DNA of 64,000 nt from Reticulitermes lucifugus (GCA_026260175.1 JAKCWW010001095.1:17413-81412); one strand, 5' to 3'. Positions 36,936 through 50,976 are shown, numbered from the stretch's first letter. The notes: generated by a model not told the origin, from the sequence alone. A program made the numbers and translations.

Positions 36936-38600
36936 GGGAATACACACAAGGGTCATGTTTAGTAAAGAATACATAACATTGTCCAAAGTAAGGGTAAAAT
37001 GTATATTCCAGAGCAAATTACAATACATTCGTATGCAGGGGCAACAATGTATAAAATACATGATATAAAATATACAGAACTGAATAAAAATTATTTGCAT
37101 CCAAACATGATCTTTCCAGATAAGTAGAAAGTTTTGTATATGCAACTACACTGTATACATTTCACACAATGTACTTATCTGACAAGACACCAAAATCTAC
37201 AGCCCATGAGGAAAAATGTCACGTACATATACATCACGTCAAACAAGTGCCTCCTCACCACCTCCATCTAGTTAGAAAAACATTCTAAGGGACCGTTCAC
37301 CAAATATGACAAAACACAAGTGAAAAAAAAACCCCATTTCCCAAAAAACCAATGCACCCTAATCCAGCTCCCCACATAATGTGTTTCTTTCAAAAAGGTA
37401 TTTCATAATTCTGGAGTTCACAAAACATGTTTGTACCCCCCTACAAAAAAAACTGCAAATACTTTGTATATGAATGTATTTTGCCACTGCATAGGTGATA
37501 TTTACGACACGTTAGTTGTAGTAATACAATGGCATATTACCTACAAGTTAAATTTAACTTCCTTATGACAGAAATTATTGTGTTTCTCCTTTTCTAGAAT
37601 GTCCTACTGCTGATACCAGAAACCCTCATTTTTACTAACCTCCAACATATTACTGTGCTCATTTCTTTTATACATGTAACTCCTTAACAGCTCATTACCA
37701 CCAAGATTTATATCCAACATTAAAATGTCACATGATTAACTGACCTCACATAATACCAACAGCTACAGTGCATTCAGCCATTCAGACTGAAGCATGTGAC
37801 ACTGTTTGGGCTGGGGTGATAAACACGGCCCGCAGAATCAACAGTCTGTAGCTCAAGAAATTACAAATAAAACTTAACAACATTACAGCAGATGCTGCAA
37901 ATGTTCTGTTGCTGTCAGTAAAATATTCTAAGTATAACACTGATTTTGTTGTCACAGTTAAGGAAAGAAATGGATTCAAAGTGTTCACCAAAGAAAAAGT
38001 GGGTGATATCGATAATAGGCTTGTACACTCACATCAAAGATCCCTTAGATTCCCTGCAAAGACCAGGGTTTAAAAATTTTTATTAATGCACCAGGACAGG
38101 TGCATGACAACATAGTGCATCTCCAGCATCTACTGTAATCTCAGTAAAGATTTATCTTCAATTTGCTTGGCCATAGGTTTGTCAGTTCCACAAAGAATTC
38201 ATGTCCCTATGTCCAGCTACAAGAGCATCCACTGCTTCTATTTGAACAGTTCAAAAATTTGCAGAAGGCTCTGGAATGTCAACAAGGTAAATTTCTTGTA
38301 ATTATATTAGTCTTCAGAGTACAAAAAAAGTAACATTGAGGCTGGGGTCAAATAGTCAATTCAAGAAACTGATCTATTAATGATAGGTAAAATAATGGGT
38401 CCAATGGCATAAGGAACTGGGTAGCACTAACTCAGTGTTACAACACTCAATGCCTGAAAAAGCTAGACACACCACAAAGTGATGCTGTATTCAGTCTACC
38501 CAATACACCATACCAACAGCAAACACCTTGCAGAATTTCTACAACAGATGTTGTTACTAACGTCCAAAGTTCTCTGGATATGCACACGTCAAGAAACAAG

Positions 38601-39040
38601 TTACTGGACTTGGGAAACACAATGACTTGTCTGGCGAGTTGTGGGAAATGTTCTGGGTACAAAACCTTTACCACACACATCACACTGGTAGGGTCTCTTC
38701 CCAGTACAGTAATGTCTGTGAATAACAAGCATCAACCTCTGGGTAAATGACTTCCCATAAGTGTCACAGGAGTAGTTTCTCACCTGAGTGTGTGTGTGTG
38801 TGTGTGTGTGCACGTGGAGGAGTTCTGGCCTCTTGAATGCCATTCAACACACATCACACACACACAAGGTTTTCCATTTGTGTGTACCCTCATGTGTGCG
38901 TGAAGAGACCATCTGTTTGATACAGACTTCCCACAGATATCACACAGATGCAGGGTAAGTGAATTCCCATGTGCAAACATTTTGCCACAGGTCTCACACT
39001 GGAATTTGTTCTCAACTATGAAACCAGTGTCATGAGTCAT
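38601..39040 (-). pseudogene. Exon H: decayed C2H2 exon
   Basis: This is a broken relative of the neighbouring exons. From 39040 downward, an F6-like finger (CETCGKMFAHGNSLTLH) is cut short and runs directly into an F7-like finger (CDICGKSV) without the usual linker. A truncated F8 then enters a (TG)n/(CA)n microsatellite (38788-38810) where the frame shifts. The second frame continues with a damaged F9 (CDTYGKSFTQR, second Cys lost, RHYC in place of the last His) and an F10 (CDVCGKGFVPRT) lacking its histidines, ending at 38601. No acceptor of the shared type and no F0-F5 remain. It is not expected to make a working array. An assembly error in the CA run is possible for the frameshift but not for the other losses. 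Confidence 0.85.
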
Positions 39041-42000
39041 TTTATGCTCTTAATATGTATATATTGCTATGAGTTACAGAACAGGCGCCGCTGATGTAAT
39101 GAGTATCAAGGACTCTGGTTGATGAATGAACCAACTATTGAGAGGTAATGACAAGTGTTTGTTGCGCTCTCATAATTACATGAACAGAGGACGATTCAAT
39201 GTTTATACCATTCATGAAGCTGCAAAGAAAACGATATCCCAATGGAGGACTGCTCATTCAAGTCCATCAATGCTGACTGTTAAATAATTTACAAATTGTC
39301 GAATCATGCAAGACCACAGTGTGTCACTCGAGCCAAAAGAATAATTTATTATGCCATATTATGTATGTAAATGGATTGGTCAAATTCTTTAACTCAAAAT
39401 TTTTGGTTGTGAATTTTCAAATATGCGACACTGAAATGTGTACACATAAACACCTAAACAACGCACACATATCGGGCTAAGTGACATTCTGTGAGCATCT
39501 ACTTAATGTCATCTTCCTTGACTTCATCATGTAGACAAATGTGCCAATTCAATAGAAGATTTCAAGAAGAAAAACACAGGTGTATCATTCACATGTGTTC
39601 AGACAGAAAAATAATAAAGTTTTTTCCCATGCAAGATATGGAGCACAAATATTTTTGTTGCAAAATGTGCATGACAGCACCATGAAACTTCACAGCCACA
39701 CAACTACTGGCCATACACAATACAGTATATATTAATATGAAACAAAAAAAATCCTCATGTCAGGGAGAAAGTGCAATTACACTAAAGGTGTGGATGTGGA
39801 ATGCTGAAGTGCTTAACAAATCTCTGGCCCGCTATTCTTTGCCCAACTATGGCTTCATATCAGCATGTAATCTGTTATTCAATCTCATGTCAGCCAAATG
39901 ACATGCCATAGAAATACAATATAATTATTCTGAACAGGATTAAATACACCACGCACGCGCGCTCACACACACTGCACAGTCCACGGCCACCACATGCCAG
40001 GTAGCAGTAGAGATGTCAGCAAAGGCCTCCTGACCCTCTGTCATTTGTGGGCACCAAGCTTAGTAGCTGTTATTTTTATCTCTGGAGAAGGAAAAAGGTT
40101 TGGTGTGAAAATCTCAAGCAAAGACACCTCTTGGAAGACCTATGTGTTGAGACATTAAAACACATTGAGAAAGAATGGGACGGCATACACCAGATTCACC
40201 TCACTCCAATATAAACCAGTGGTGCAACTCCCCTGAACACAAACAGTGGGGTTCCATAAAATGTAAGGAATTTCTTGACTAGTTCAGGACCCAGTAGCTT
40301 AACAAGGACTATGATCCACCAAAGTACCATATGGAAATGACAAGTGTACAAAGCAATCCTATACAGAATGAAATTACCTTTGAAATGGTTTCACTCCTAT
40401 AGGTGAACTTGGTTTACTCACTGTGAGGCATGCTTGAAGGCAAAAGGAGTTAAATTCCCAAAATTGTTATAAAATATAGTTTTATGTAGGTAAAGGCTGA
40501 CATCAAGAGTTAGCACTGCCTGTAGGAAAAACATCTGTGATTCTAATTGGTCACACCATAAACCACCACCACACTATCTCAAGCAGCAAGCTTTCATCTC
40601 AACTGAACCCACTGTATTCACCAGGGAAGAAATTCTGAGTTACAGAACCTACACATATGGCACTGTGCTTATACAAACCTATTCATATGCTGAGCCCATT
40701 AAATACAGTTCACAATTCACAACCTCTTTCCAAAAGTAATTTTAGGTGTTTCTTCTCAGCAATATCCAGAACCATGAAACAACCTATTCCTCAAAGATAT
40801 TCCAAACATAGTGCAGTCTTAATTTAATTTCTTTTGTGTGAGCGTGCACGCATGCCCGCGCGTGCCACATACTCCAACCACACTGCCTTTTTTTATGTTA
40901 ATCACCGTAACTTGCTAACGGATAAACCTGTTCACTGCCAAAAGCAGACAAATTCCCTCCAAATCTTATTACATCCTTAGCTGCAACGAGACACATTTAC
41001 TGTCAAATATCAAGCTGAAATTTCAAACACACGAGCCTACAATTCGTTCAGCTATCTTGAAGCTTCAACACTGAAGTTCAGGCAAAAAGGGTACACAGAC
41101 AGGCACAGGCATAGAGAAATTAATAAGATATGTGCTGTGCAATTTAAATGAATATATTTATTACTCAAATGTCAATACATTCAGTTAGCATTTGTGTTTC
41201 ATATCCCTGAGAATGAAGCAGACAGCATCTAATATACTTAAACTGTTATGGGCATTTTGTTCACTTCACAACCCAAGACTAGTAATAATGCACACACTCA
41301 ACCTTAACACAATTATCATCTCTTTCATATATGCATAAGTACTGCTAGGAGAGAGTACAATTACCTCATTGTGCAGTAACCTAATAAGCATGCACACAAA
41401 CACAACATAGCCCTGTGTTCAGCATTTTCCACCGATACAAAGTCATTGAAGTCAATACACAGCTCACTTCATAAACATGACATTTATTCATTTAAAGCAA
41501 TGTAACATGAAAAACTCTCACTGCATATTACAATGGATTCATCACTTTGAACACTCAACTACCAAGAAAACAATCCACACACAGTGTACCATGTTCTCTC
41601 AACCAAAGCCTTGGTGACTTGCAGTAAAACATTTACACACGTAGTGGAGGAAAGCCCTACCAAATTTAGGGTGAAGTTATTTTCAGTTCAGTAAGTTTTT
41701 GTTTGATATCTCTGATGTGTCATTTTATAAATGATTATTGCAAGACTCACCCACCCAAACCAAACCAGACCAGACCAGACCAGACTGACTAACCAACCTC
41801 CAGCTTGAAAGCAGTGGTGCACACCATCATCTATTCTAACTCATAGTGCACTTCTTACCAAAAATGATCACATTATGGGGAGATCTAATGTCATAGTATC
41901 TGCTGTTCAAACAATGCAATCAGGCTATCTAAATACAGAAACTTCCAATTAATATGCATGACCAGTACAACTGCTGAACACCAAACTGATACAACATAAC

Positions 42001-44363
42001 AGCTGAAATGAATCAGGCAGTGCAGTGACTACACATCAGGTGATCATGGAATGTGGGCACAATTCTGGCAAGAGGTCAAGATTGTTCTGAAGACTTAATT
42101 CCTCTGGGATATGATGCCATGCAGTGTCATATATTCATTTACACAACACAACCCAGGAGACTTGAATCTTCATCTACACCTCTGTGAGTAGCTCAAACCC
42201 CACAAATGTTCTCTTCTCTATAGCATGAGGCCAATCAGGCCTCCCAGCCAATGGGCACAACCCTGTACGTGAAGATGAACGCTCACTCCACCTAGTACCG
42301 AGGGTAGGAATGAAGGATTACACTTCCATTCCCCTTACATTTTCATGGCATAGTGCTTGCTGACACAAGAAATTACTTTACCTTAACCACAATAGCATTA
42401 GTGGATCAACTCCAATCACAGAGAAATGATGAGTTACGCTGCTGCACACACACAAATTCAGAATATGCATACAGGCCACAACATTCATACATCCGTAAGA
42501 TCAATCTATGATCCAAGAACGCAGATCCTCAAAACAAAAATAAACGAAAATGTAAATTCTGAAAAAGTCTGAAGCCACAGACTCCTGGTTGCCAGCCACA
42601 CTCAAAGGCACCAGAGATGTTCTGGTTTATCTTGAATGAGATTCTCAGAACAAAGAAATGACAACAGTGATAGCCAAACACGAAAATTTCAAACCTTCTG
42701 TATCATCCAGGATGTCATCCTTCCTAGAAGGAATGGATATTTTCACTTCATGAGCACATCAAATATAGCTTCTCGGTGACCCTCCCATTCCCATGCAACT
42801 TGAGAAGAAGCACTTTCCCTAATGAGTTGAAGTGTCTGAAGTAATCACAGTTATACACCTCCGTCTTGCAAAGATTACAGTGTGCAAGTCACACTATTTT
42901 ATCAGAATGGCCAATGGTGAAGCACAAAGGTGATAAAAGAAAAACCAGACTGGATAAAACCGGAACCAAATGGCAACACAACAAGCCCAGAAGTCTTTAG
43001 ACTTTTGCTCTGTGTGTTCTTCGACACTCTTCTGGGTTATTACATTACGTACGATTGTAAGACCATTCTTGCGTTTCAGAAGAACATGCTGCCTCCATCG
43101 TCACTGTGACTGAAATCCACAGCATCCAACAGAACCAAGAATTTGTAAGAGTAGAATGACCATACAGAAAATATGAAGGAATAATCACTGTCAAAACTGT
43201 CCATGTAGCAGACATCTTGAGAAGGAAACTCTTGACCAGATCTCATGAACAGATCAAGATACCAACCTGACAGAAGATTAGCTACTTCATTAGCACAATA
43301 ATTGGAAACTCAGTGTCAACTTTGAATCAACAAAATTCTGATCCACACTTTTGAAGCATATCCCACTATGACCGAGTGAGATATGAAGTTCTAGTTCTGT
43401 TTGTGACGAGCAATCTCAGCACATTACTTTCAGCGCTTTTTACAATAAAACCAAAGCAGGGAATCAACTAAAGGTGAACATGACAGTCACACTGTTCTCT
43501 TGGAAACGTTGCTCCAATTCAAAATCTTGATGACAGCAGCAGCAGCTTTCACACTACTACGTTAGGAATGACATAGGTATAACTTTTCCTCCACATGGAA
43601 TGTAGTTGAAAATTAAAATCTCTGTATGTGAGAGTACTGTGTCATGTTTACAATACACGATCAACATAATTAGAGATAACATTTAAAAGTCTCCACTGAA
43701 AAGAGGTGCATACATGATGTCAGTTCTCACAAAATGTCTTAGAACTACCACACACACATTCCACCCCTACTGTGTATACTTCCAGTTATAAGCCAATCAA
43801 CAGTACGAACTGATAACAAAGATAACCTATAACTTAAAAATGGGCTCCAGGCCACAGAATGAACTTAAAATACAGTGTTCTGCCCCCTGCCACTCTGTGC
43901 ACTTCTGCAAAGTTGAAGGATTCAGTCTGTGCTGGGAAGTTCCTGCACACAAACATGCTCACAACAGATTCTAAAACAAAATGAATAAACTTTACCAACA
44001 TAAATAAAGGCATGCTCTGCAAGTGGACAAAAAAACTTGTACTGTACCTATGCAATACTGCATCTAATGTGACTATGCGACATTCTAACAATTCTTTTAC
44101 ATAGACTATTAATTAATATATCAGACAAAGAAAATTCTCCTCATGTAGAGCAGAAATACAACAACAAACAGGCATGTTTAACTTTGCCACAGTGGAAGAA
44201 ATGCTTGCTTACTTCGAAAATTTACATTTTTCACTCAACCTGCCAGTCTTCACATTATTAATTTCGTTGAACAAAATAAATCTGAATAGTACAATTTCAT
44301 CTAAACCAAAAACATATCTCAGTATATGCAGCTGTTGCTGGTTACAGACATGCTCTCCCTCTT
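39041..44363. other. Gap between exons H and I
   Basis: This is presumed intron of 5.3 kb. It contains GC/CA-rich simple sequence near 39950 and 40840, a (CAGAC)n run at 41764-41788 and a foldback at 42086-42180. Small frames (39491-39685, 43834-44091) have no recognisable domain. Confidence 0.5.
42086..42180. repeat. Short foldback repeat
   Basis: The arms GAAGACTTAATTCCTCTGGG and CCCAGGAGACTTGAATCTTC are inverted copies. The interior retains the GATGCCATGCAGTGTCA block of the Penelope-type family. Confidence 0.65.
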
Positions 44364-45357
44364 CTAAAACACATGCTCATGATTTTTTTGATGTGTCATA
44401 AGGAGAGTTCTTGCAACAAACCCTTTCTGACACACACGACACATGTAGGGCCTCTGCCCTGTATGGGATCTCTTATGCACTACAAGAGTTGAACGCTGCG
44501 TGAATGATTTACCACACTGGTCACAGGTATGCGGCTTTTCACCTGTGTGAGTCCGTTGGTGAACACGCAGGTAGTTGCGGGATATGAATGCCTTACCGCA
44601 CACATCACACACATTTGGTTTCTCCCCAGTATGTGTCCTCACATGCACCATCAAGGATGCCTTGCTGGCAACATTCTTGCCACATATATCACACACAAAC
44701 TGGCTCTCCCCTGTGTGAGACTTCAGATGCAATAGCATAACCTGCTTACGAGCAAACCGTTTCTTACAGATGTCACATTCATGTTTCTTTTCTGGGGGTA
44801 CAAAATTAGGATCATGTGTTTTCTTATGCAGCATTAACCTGTATCTGTATCGATATGCCAAGCCACAGATGTCACACTGGTATGGTTTTTCTCCTGTGTG
44901 GATAGTTTTATGCTCTTGGAACGTTGTCTTTGTATAGAATCCTGTGTTGCACACTTCACACTTGTATTTGTACTCACTGAGGTGTCGCTTCCTGTGATTC
45001 ACCAGATTTGCTCTCTGTATACACGAATAACCACAAATATCACATACATGGTTCTTTTCCCCTGTGTGGATCTTTTTATGGCTTTTTAACTCAAACGCTC
45101 GCTTGAAAGTACGATCACAAATATCACATGGAAAGGGACGCTCTTTACTATGAATTACCATGTGAACAGTTAGTGCTCCCTTCGACACAAATGCCTCTCC
45201 ACACACAGTACACACAAATGGACGTTCCCCAGTATGAATCCTCCGGTGAATCAACATTTTACTTTTGATGAGAACCTTTCCACAGAATTCACATTTGTTT
45301 GAAACCTTTTCCTTTTTGAAGCTGCATTTTGTACCCCTAGAGGTTATGTCTCCAGAT
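44364..45357 (-). CDS. Exon I: 11-finger C2H2 terminal exon
   Basis: This exon has 330 residues. The acceptor is TCTCTCTTCTTTCCAG and the first exon base is A rather than G, as in all four right-hand exons. The leader is only 21 residues (SGDITSRGTKC ... KVSN). Eleven fingers run from residue 22. F0 (CEFCGKVLIKSKMLIH) has an 11-residue Cys-His interval. F1 is the group-specific CTVCGEAFVSKGALTVH. F3 is CDICGYSC with HLSEYKYKC after it. F5 has the YRYRYRL segment shared with exons J and K. The F5-F6 spacer is HDPNFVPPEKKHEC. F8 (FISRNYLRVH) and F9 (FTQRSTLVVH) have TGEKP linkers. Only 470 bp separate it from exon J. Confidence 0.92.
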
Positions 45358-45827
45358 CTGGAAAGAAGAGAGATGGCAACATGAATTCTTCCAGCTTTTC
45401 ATAAGTACGTTCACACCTATCACTCGGTTTCAAATCAGTTTACAATTCCTATCCAAGCACAATGTAGAGTAACTGTCCAAAATAAATTCCTGGACTCAGC
45501 ATTACTAAATCCTGTTTCATTTGCTCTGCAAATTGGCACACTTAATGACAAACACATAACAATCTCTCAACCTCTTACAAAAGATTTCATTCACAATACT
45601 TTCCTCTTGAAACTCACTTCTATAATACTATACATTTTCATCTTCAACACAGGATTATTGAAAAGTGAAAACATCTTAAGCATAAATTAGCAGCCCCATA
45701 CCTCAGCTAGGGGTTCAGCAGCATAAAATACACAGCACACAACCCCCCGAAAATGCAATCACTATTCATAAATTGGCACAAAATGCATCTAGTTAATCAA
45801 TTTAAAAACAGTCATGCTAAATGAATA
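45358..45827. other. Short gap between exons I and J
   Basis: It is only 470 bp long. I see no gene, no repeat and no minus-strand AATAAA or ATTAAA. Confidence 0.6.
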
Positions 45828-46830
45828 TCAAAATCCTTGGTGGGTCTTCTGATGAGTAACAAGCAATGATTTGGACACAAAACTCTTGTTACAGACTTGA
45901 CAGAGAAATGGCCTACAACCTGTGTGAGACCTTCTGTGGACAATCAGGGAAGAACGCTGTGTAAAGGTCTTGTCACAATGCTCACATGTAAATGGCCGTT
46001 CTCCTGTATGTGTACGCTGGTGAATCTTCATATAAAGTTGTGAATTGAACGCCTTCCCGCATACATGACAGACATTGGGTTTCTCACCAGTGTGGGTACG
46101 AACATGCACCTTCAGATAATCTTTGCTTGACAGCACTTTGCCACAAATATCACAGACACACTGGCTCTCCCCAGTATGAGACTTCATGTGCACCAACAGA
46201 ACTTTCTTATGTGAGTAACACTTGTTACAGACCTTACACTGATGCGCCTTAGCAGGAGGGTCATACTTTGGGTCATGGGACTTGTAATGTTGATTCAGCT
46301 GGTACTGATAGCGGTACACCAAACCACACATGTCGCACTGAAATGGTTTCTCCCCAGTGTGTCCCATCATGTGCTCTTGGATTTCCGTGTTTCTGTAAAA
46401 TCCTTTCATGCAAATAACACACTTAAACTTGTACTCATTCAAATGTCTCTTCCTATGATTCATCAAGTTTGTTTTTTGAATGCATGAATAACCACATATA
46501 TCACACACATGATTTTTTTCCCCGGTATGAATCTTCCTGTGACTTCTCAACTCAAATGATCGTTTAAACTTCCGACTACACACATCACAGGGATATGGTC
46601 GTTCATCACTATGTATAACCATATGCACTGTCATAGCACCTTTTGAAACAAAAGATTCACCACACTCAGTACAGGCAAATGGCCTTTCCCCAGTATGGAT
46701 CCTTCTGTGAATCAGTAGCTTACTCTTTACAAAGCATTTTCCACAGAATTCACACTTGTTTGAACTCTTTTCCTTAGTTGATCTGCCTTTTGAATTTCCA
46801 ACAGATTCACTATAGGCAGTATCTGCACAT
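45828..46830 (-). CDS. Exon J: 11-finger C2H2 terminal exon
   Basis: This exon has 333 residues after the acceptor TCTCTCTTCTTTGCAG; the first exon base is A. The leader includes S-E-S-V-G-N-S-K, the clearest form of the leader motif (compare SDSVG in K and DSVGN in L). F0 starts at residue 26 (CEFCGKCFVKSKLLIH). F1-F10 follow in the group order. F3 is CDICGYSC; F5 has YRYQYQL; the F5-F6 spacer is HDPKYDPPAKAHQC. F8 is diverged (FNSQLYMKIH) and F9 is FTQRSSLIVH. It ends HQKTHQGF. Probable DNA-binding 3' exon. If it is terminal, its poly(A) site is hard to place before exon I. Confidence 0.92.
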
Positions 46831-49800
46831 CTGCAAAGAAGAGAGATATAAAATGAATTCTTCTGTTTACGGTTCAAGTCTTGTGCTCCATGCATGTTCC
46901 AATGAAAGCCAAATATTACCGGTGACTTCTGATGCCAGGTTTATTTACACAATACTGCTATGCTAAGTTTGTTACTTTGCTTCACTTAATGCCAGCAACA
47001 CATTTCCCAATTCTGATAGGCCAAAAGAATGCCAAACTTCATTTAATGCTGACACATTTGCCACTTATGATTGAACAAAACAAAGTCAAACTGCACTACA
47101 AAAGAGTAATCAGAAAAGACTATTAATACAGCCACATACACATCTTACCTAAATGAATACCACATCACTCTCAATACACCACTTATGACTAGCACTCCCA
47201 CTTCCACTGACACATTCAAATTGTTATATAAATGTGAGGAAGAACGGATAGAAGAGAACTGCATTCCAAATTACGAAGTACACGGCAAGAAAAATTCCAG
47301 AAGACCAACTAAAATATCTGATTCATTCAAGGAGATTTTAATGGAAATGGGACTGCCACAGGCCCTAAACTTACTGCACTTGATGACAACTTGCAATTAT
47401 TCTACAGCTTTCTCACAAACAAAATTGCTTAACTGTTAACACTTCTGTTATCTACTCAGAGGTGCCAAGGGCTGAACAGCTATCCTGATTGTTTTCCTCC
47501 ATACAGAGCACAATGCCAAGACAGCACCTAAATCAAAACCACTTCCTAACCCCTTCCTTCCACATCCTTTCCGATTTGTAACTCACTAACCATCCTGTCC
47601 TCTGACACTACATTGTGTGGGCTAGTCACCAAATAAACCATAAATATCTAAATACAAATAAATAAAGCTTTGTAATAAAAATCCTACAAATCATCAAAGT
47701 GTGTGATTACACAAGCAGCAATATTAACAAGAATCGAGGTAAATCCAAATGCAACAATTAACTTTTCACACATTTTAGCAGTCATTTGTCAGGAAGGGTT
47801 TACTCAGTATATAACAGCACACTTCAGTAATGTAACAACATGGAGGATTATTACATGACTGGCGGAACATCATCACCATGCTTGCAAGCTTTAAGTTCTG
47901 AAAACAATACTGTCAGTACATGTAACTTTTGAACGCAATGTGTAACATATTTCCACGCCCCTGCAGCCCTGGGTCCTCAGTTCGTGGAACTTGAATCCAA
48001 ATTCAGTACACACAGTTAATCAAGAATTCTGCCAGTTAAGTATGAAACAACCATAAAAGCACTGGTATCTGTACATTAAAAAATTAACAAAAGAAATAAG
48101 ATCACTTTAAAAATAATCAGTCACTAATTAAATGAGTGTAACTTTCCTAAAAAACAGTTTTAAATTAGTCATATTAAAGTTTAGGAGAAGTATTTAAATA
48201 CCAGTTGTATCTTGGAATGACCCGAGTATTTCTGGCTTAGCATGGACATTTAACTCCTACCAAGTAAACACACAGAGACCAGCATATGACATGCTAGGTC
48301 ATTCACTAGTACATTTTAAAAATCAGCGTCAGATCTCGTAGTACAATAAAGGTTAACAGGCCGAATTCAAACTACCCTCCATATAACAAATTATTCTCCC
48401 ATCTGTTTAGAAAGGAACTTCTGTTACCATGCATCATATACAAAATTAACCATAATATATACAACTGTTGGTCAAGCTGACAAGTTTGGCATAACATAAA
48501 TAAATACTGCAGTACGATGAAAAATTTTCAGTACTGCCAAGATATTTTTATATTGCTGAGATATGATTTAACAACTCTCAAGAATGCATTTATAGATACA
48601 TTTCCAAAAAATTTCCAACCACAACAGAAGTTCAAACAGGACCATTAAATTCATGAAATGGGTCCACCATCCACACACAAAGTTGCAAATATGGCTCATT
48701 AAAAAGTTAAATGGGTTTGACCTCACATCACTCTAACAGCTGTAACCATCACCTTGTAATTACATAAGATGATGAGAACACACCTCATGATGACTAATTT
48801 TATTGCTTAGCCATACACAATGCATAGGTGCAAGTGTCACAAATAACTTGTCCCTTCATTTCTTCATAATGTGTCACATTAGATCCCCAGAAGTCCCTCC
48901 TACCAAATCAGTCATTAGACATTCAAATGTAAATGATTTGTTTTATAAAACACACCTTACAGGCAGAGTTAATGCTCTGAACATATGTAACAGCATAAAT
49001 TCTGCGCAAGACAGGAACAGGAACAAAACTAAGTACTTCTGCTTTAATAATGATTTTGGTAATACGCTGAGGATGTGTGACGACACACACAGAGCTGCCT
49101 GATTAAATATTCTAAGAAATAAACTGCACTGTTACAAATATACACTGCTCTTCATCTATGAACATATGATGAACCCTATATTTTACCACAGAGGAGGTGA
49201 AATATCCTCAGCTTACATGCTTAGTGAAGGCAAACGTGGTGAGTACAGCGGCGTTAATGTTTACAATCAGAGGTACTTCATTTAACCCTAAAATGGGACA
49301 AAAATTATATTTTCAAAACTTCAAAAAACCTGCAGTTTTCCACCAGCCTGTTACAAATTTTATGATTTGATGAAGGGGCCACATGAATACCTAAGGACCT
49401 ACATGACAAGAGCTTTGTAGAATGCATATATAACAGGTCTGATGCACACCATCTCGTACTTTACTGCAACCTCATTTTCCCATACCTGTGGCAACCATTC
49501 TTTGCACTGAGTGTGGAATAAAATACCAGAATTAACATTTAGGTCACACTAGACTTTCTTTTAAGTCTGAATTTATGTTCTCTGGTTTAGTAAATCCAAT
49601 TGTAAATAACCACTGCCAAGCTGGATTTCAATCAAAACATTACACACACTAATAAATGAAAAGGTTACCATTTAACTGGGGTACTTCAAACACAGACGCA
49701 AACACTTCATCTACATGACAACTCAACAAAAAGAATGACCTACCCTACACCTACACACCACCAACCCAACAGTTTCCTGGAACATCATGAAGTAGAATTT

Positions 49801-49931
49801 GTTAGCTCACAAACTGTGATGGAAAGCACACAACAGTACTGATAAAACTACCAGAACTCTCCTTATGCTAAACTGTACATGAAATATGTTTTTACAAAAT
49901 ATGCATATGGTTTATTCCCAGTATCTTCATT
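46831..49931. other. Gap between exons J and K
   Basis: This is presumed intron of 3.1 kb with no recognised gene or repeat family. The plus-strand frames 47185-47439 and 48803-49102 show no domain. Confidence 0.45.
49911..49916 (-). promoter_or_regulatory. Candidate poly(A) signal for exon K
   Basis: There is a minus-strand AATAAA only 16 bp past the exon K stop codon. This would give a very short 3' UTR, so it may be fortuitous. Confidence 0.25.
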
Positions 49932-50976
49932 CTAAAAACCAGGGTTGTGTATTTTCTGGTGTGTTACTAAGACAGACCTTGACACAAACCCCTTGTTGCA
50001 TACATCACATGCATACTGTCCATGAGTGTGTGATCTCCTGTGCACAATTAAAGAGGACTGCTGTGTGAATGATTTGCCACATTGCTCACAGCTGTATGGC
50101 CGTTCCCCTGTGTGAGTTCGTTGGTGGATCTTCAGGTACTTCTTGGAAATAAATGCCTTGCCACACACATCACACACATTGGGCTTCTCACCCGTATGAG
50201 TTCGTACATGGATCTTCAAGTAGTCCTTGCTTGACACTGCCTTCCCACAGATAGTACAGGTGCACTGGCTCTCCCCCGTGTGAGATTTCACATGCGACAT
50301 CAACACCTGTTTTCGTGAATATGTCTTATTGCAAATTTCACATTGGTGTGTCTTTTCAGGGGGTTTGTAATCTGGATCATGCTTTTTCTTATGAACAGTG
50401 AGCCTATATCGGTATCGGTATGCCAAACCACAAATATCACACTGAAAAGGTTTCTCGCCCGTATGACCATTCTTATGTTCCTGCAATTCAGTGTTCGTGT
50501 AGAAACCCTTCTCACAAATTTCACACCTAAGTTTGTATTCATTCAGATGTCGTTTCCTGTGATTTACAAGGTTTGTCCTCTGTATGCATGAGTAACCACA
50601 AATATCACACACATGATTCTTTTCACCTGTGTGAATCTTTTTATGGTCTTTCAACTCAAATGCCCGTTTAAACCTACGATTACAAATGTCACAAGGAAAT
50701 GGACGTTTTTCACTGTGTATCACCATGTGCACCGTCAGGGCTCCCTTTGATACAAATGCTTCACCACAAACAGAACATGCGAAGGGACGTTCACCTGTGT
50801 GAATCCTTCGATGAATCAGCATCTTGCATCTTGTGAAGATCTTTCCACAAAACTCACATTTATTGCAACTTTTACCCTGCGAGTTCCTCTCCTTTTTTGT
50901 ATGGTTCTCTCTTTTGGGGGAAGTCAACCTGCGTTTCTTTTTGCCAACAGAATCACTATTGGCATTTTCTGCAGAT
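49932..50976 (-). CDS. Exon K: 11-finger C2H2 terminal exon
   Basis: This exon has 347 residues. The acceptor is TCTCTCTTCTTTCCAG and the first base is A. The leader is basic (GKKKRRLTSPKRENHTKKER, residues 11-30), a likely nuclear localisation signal, preceded by SDSVG. Eleven fingers start at residue 40 (CEFCGKIFTRCKMLIH). F1 (CSVCGEAFVSKGALTVH), F3 (CDICGYSC) and F5 (YRYRYRL) nearly match exon I. The F9-F10 linker is one residue short and unusual (HTHGQYAC instead of HTGQRPYxC), which may change how F10 sits on DNA. F9 is FTQQSSLIVH. It ends HQKIHNPGF. Confidence 0.92.

Larger units (their letters stand above)
34015..38600. other. Gap between exons G and H
   Basis: This is presumed intron. 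It holds a dispersed-repeat fragment (34826-34915), foldbacks at 35062-35205 and 36532-36724, and a Penelope-type single end at 36895-36935. No gene is recognised. Confidence 0.5.
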
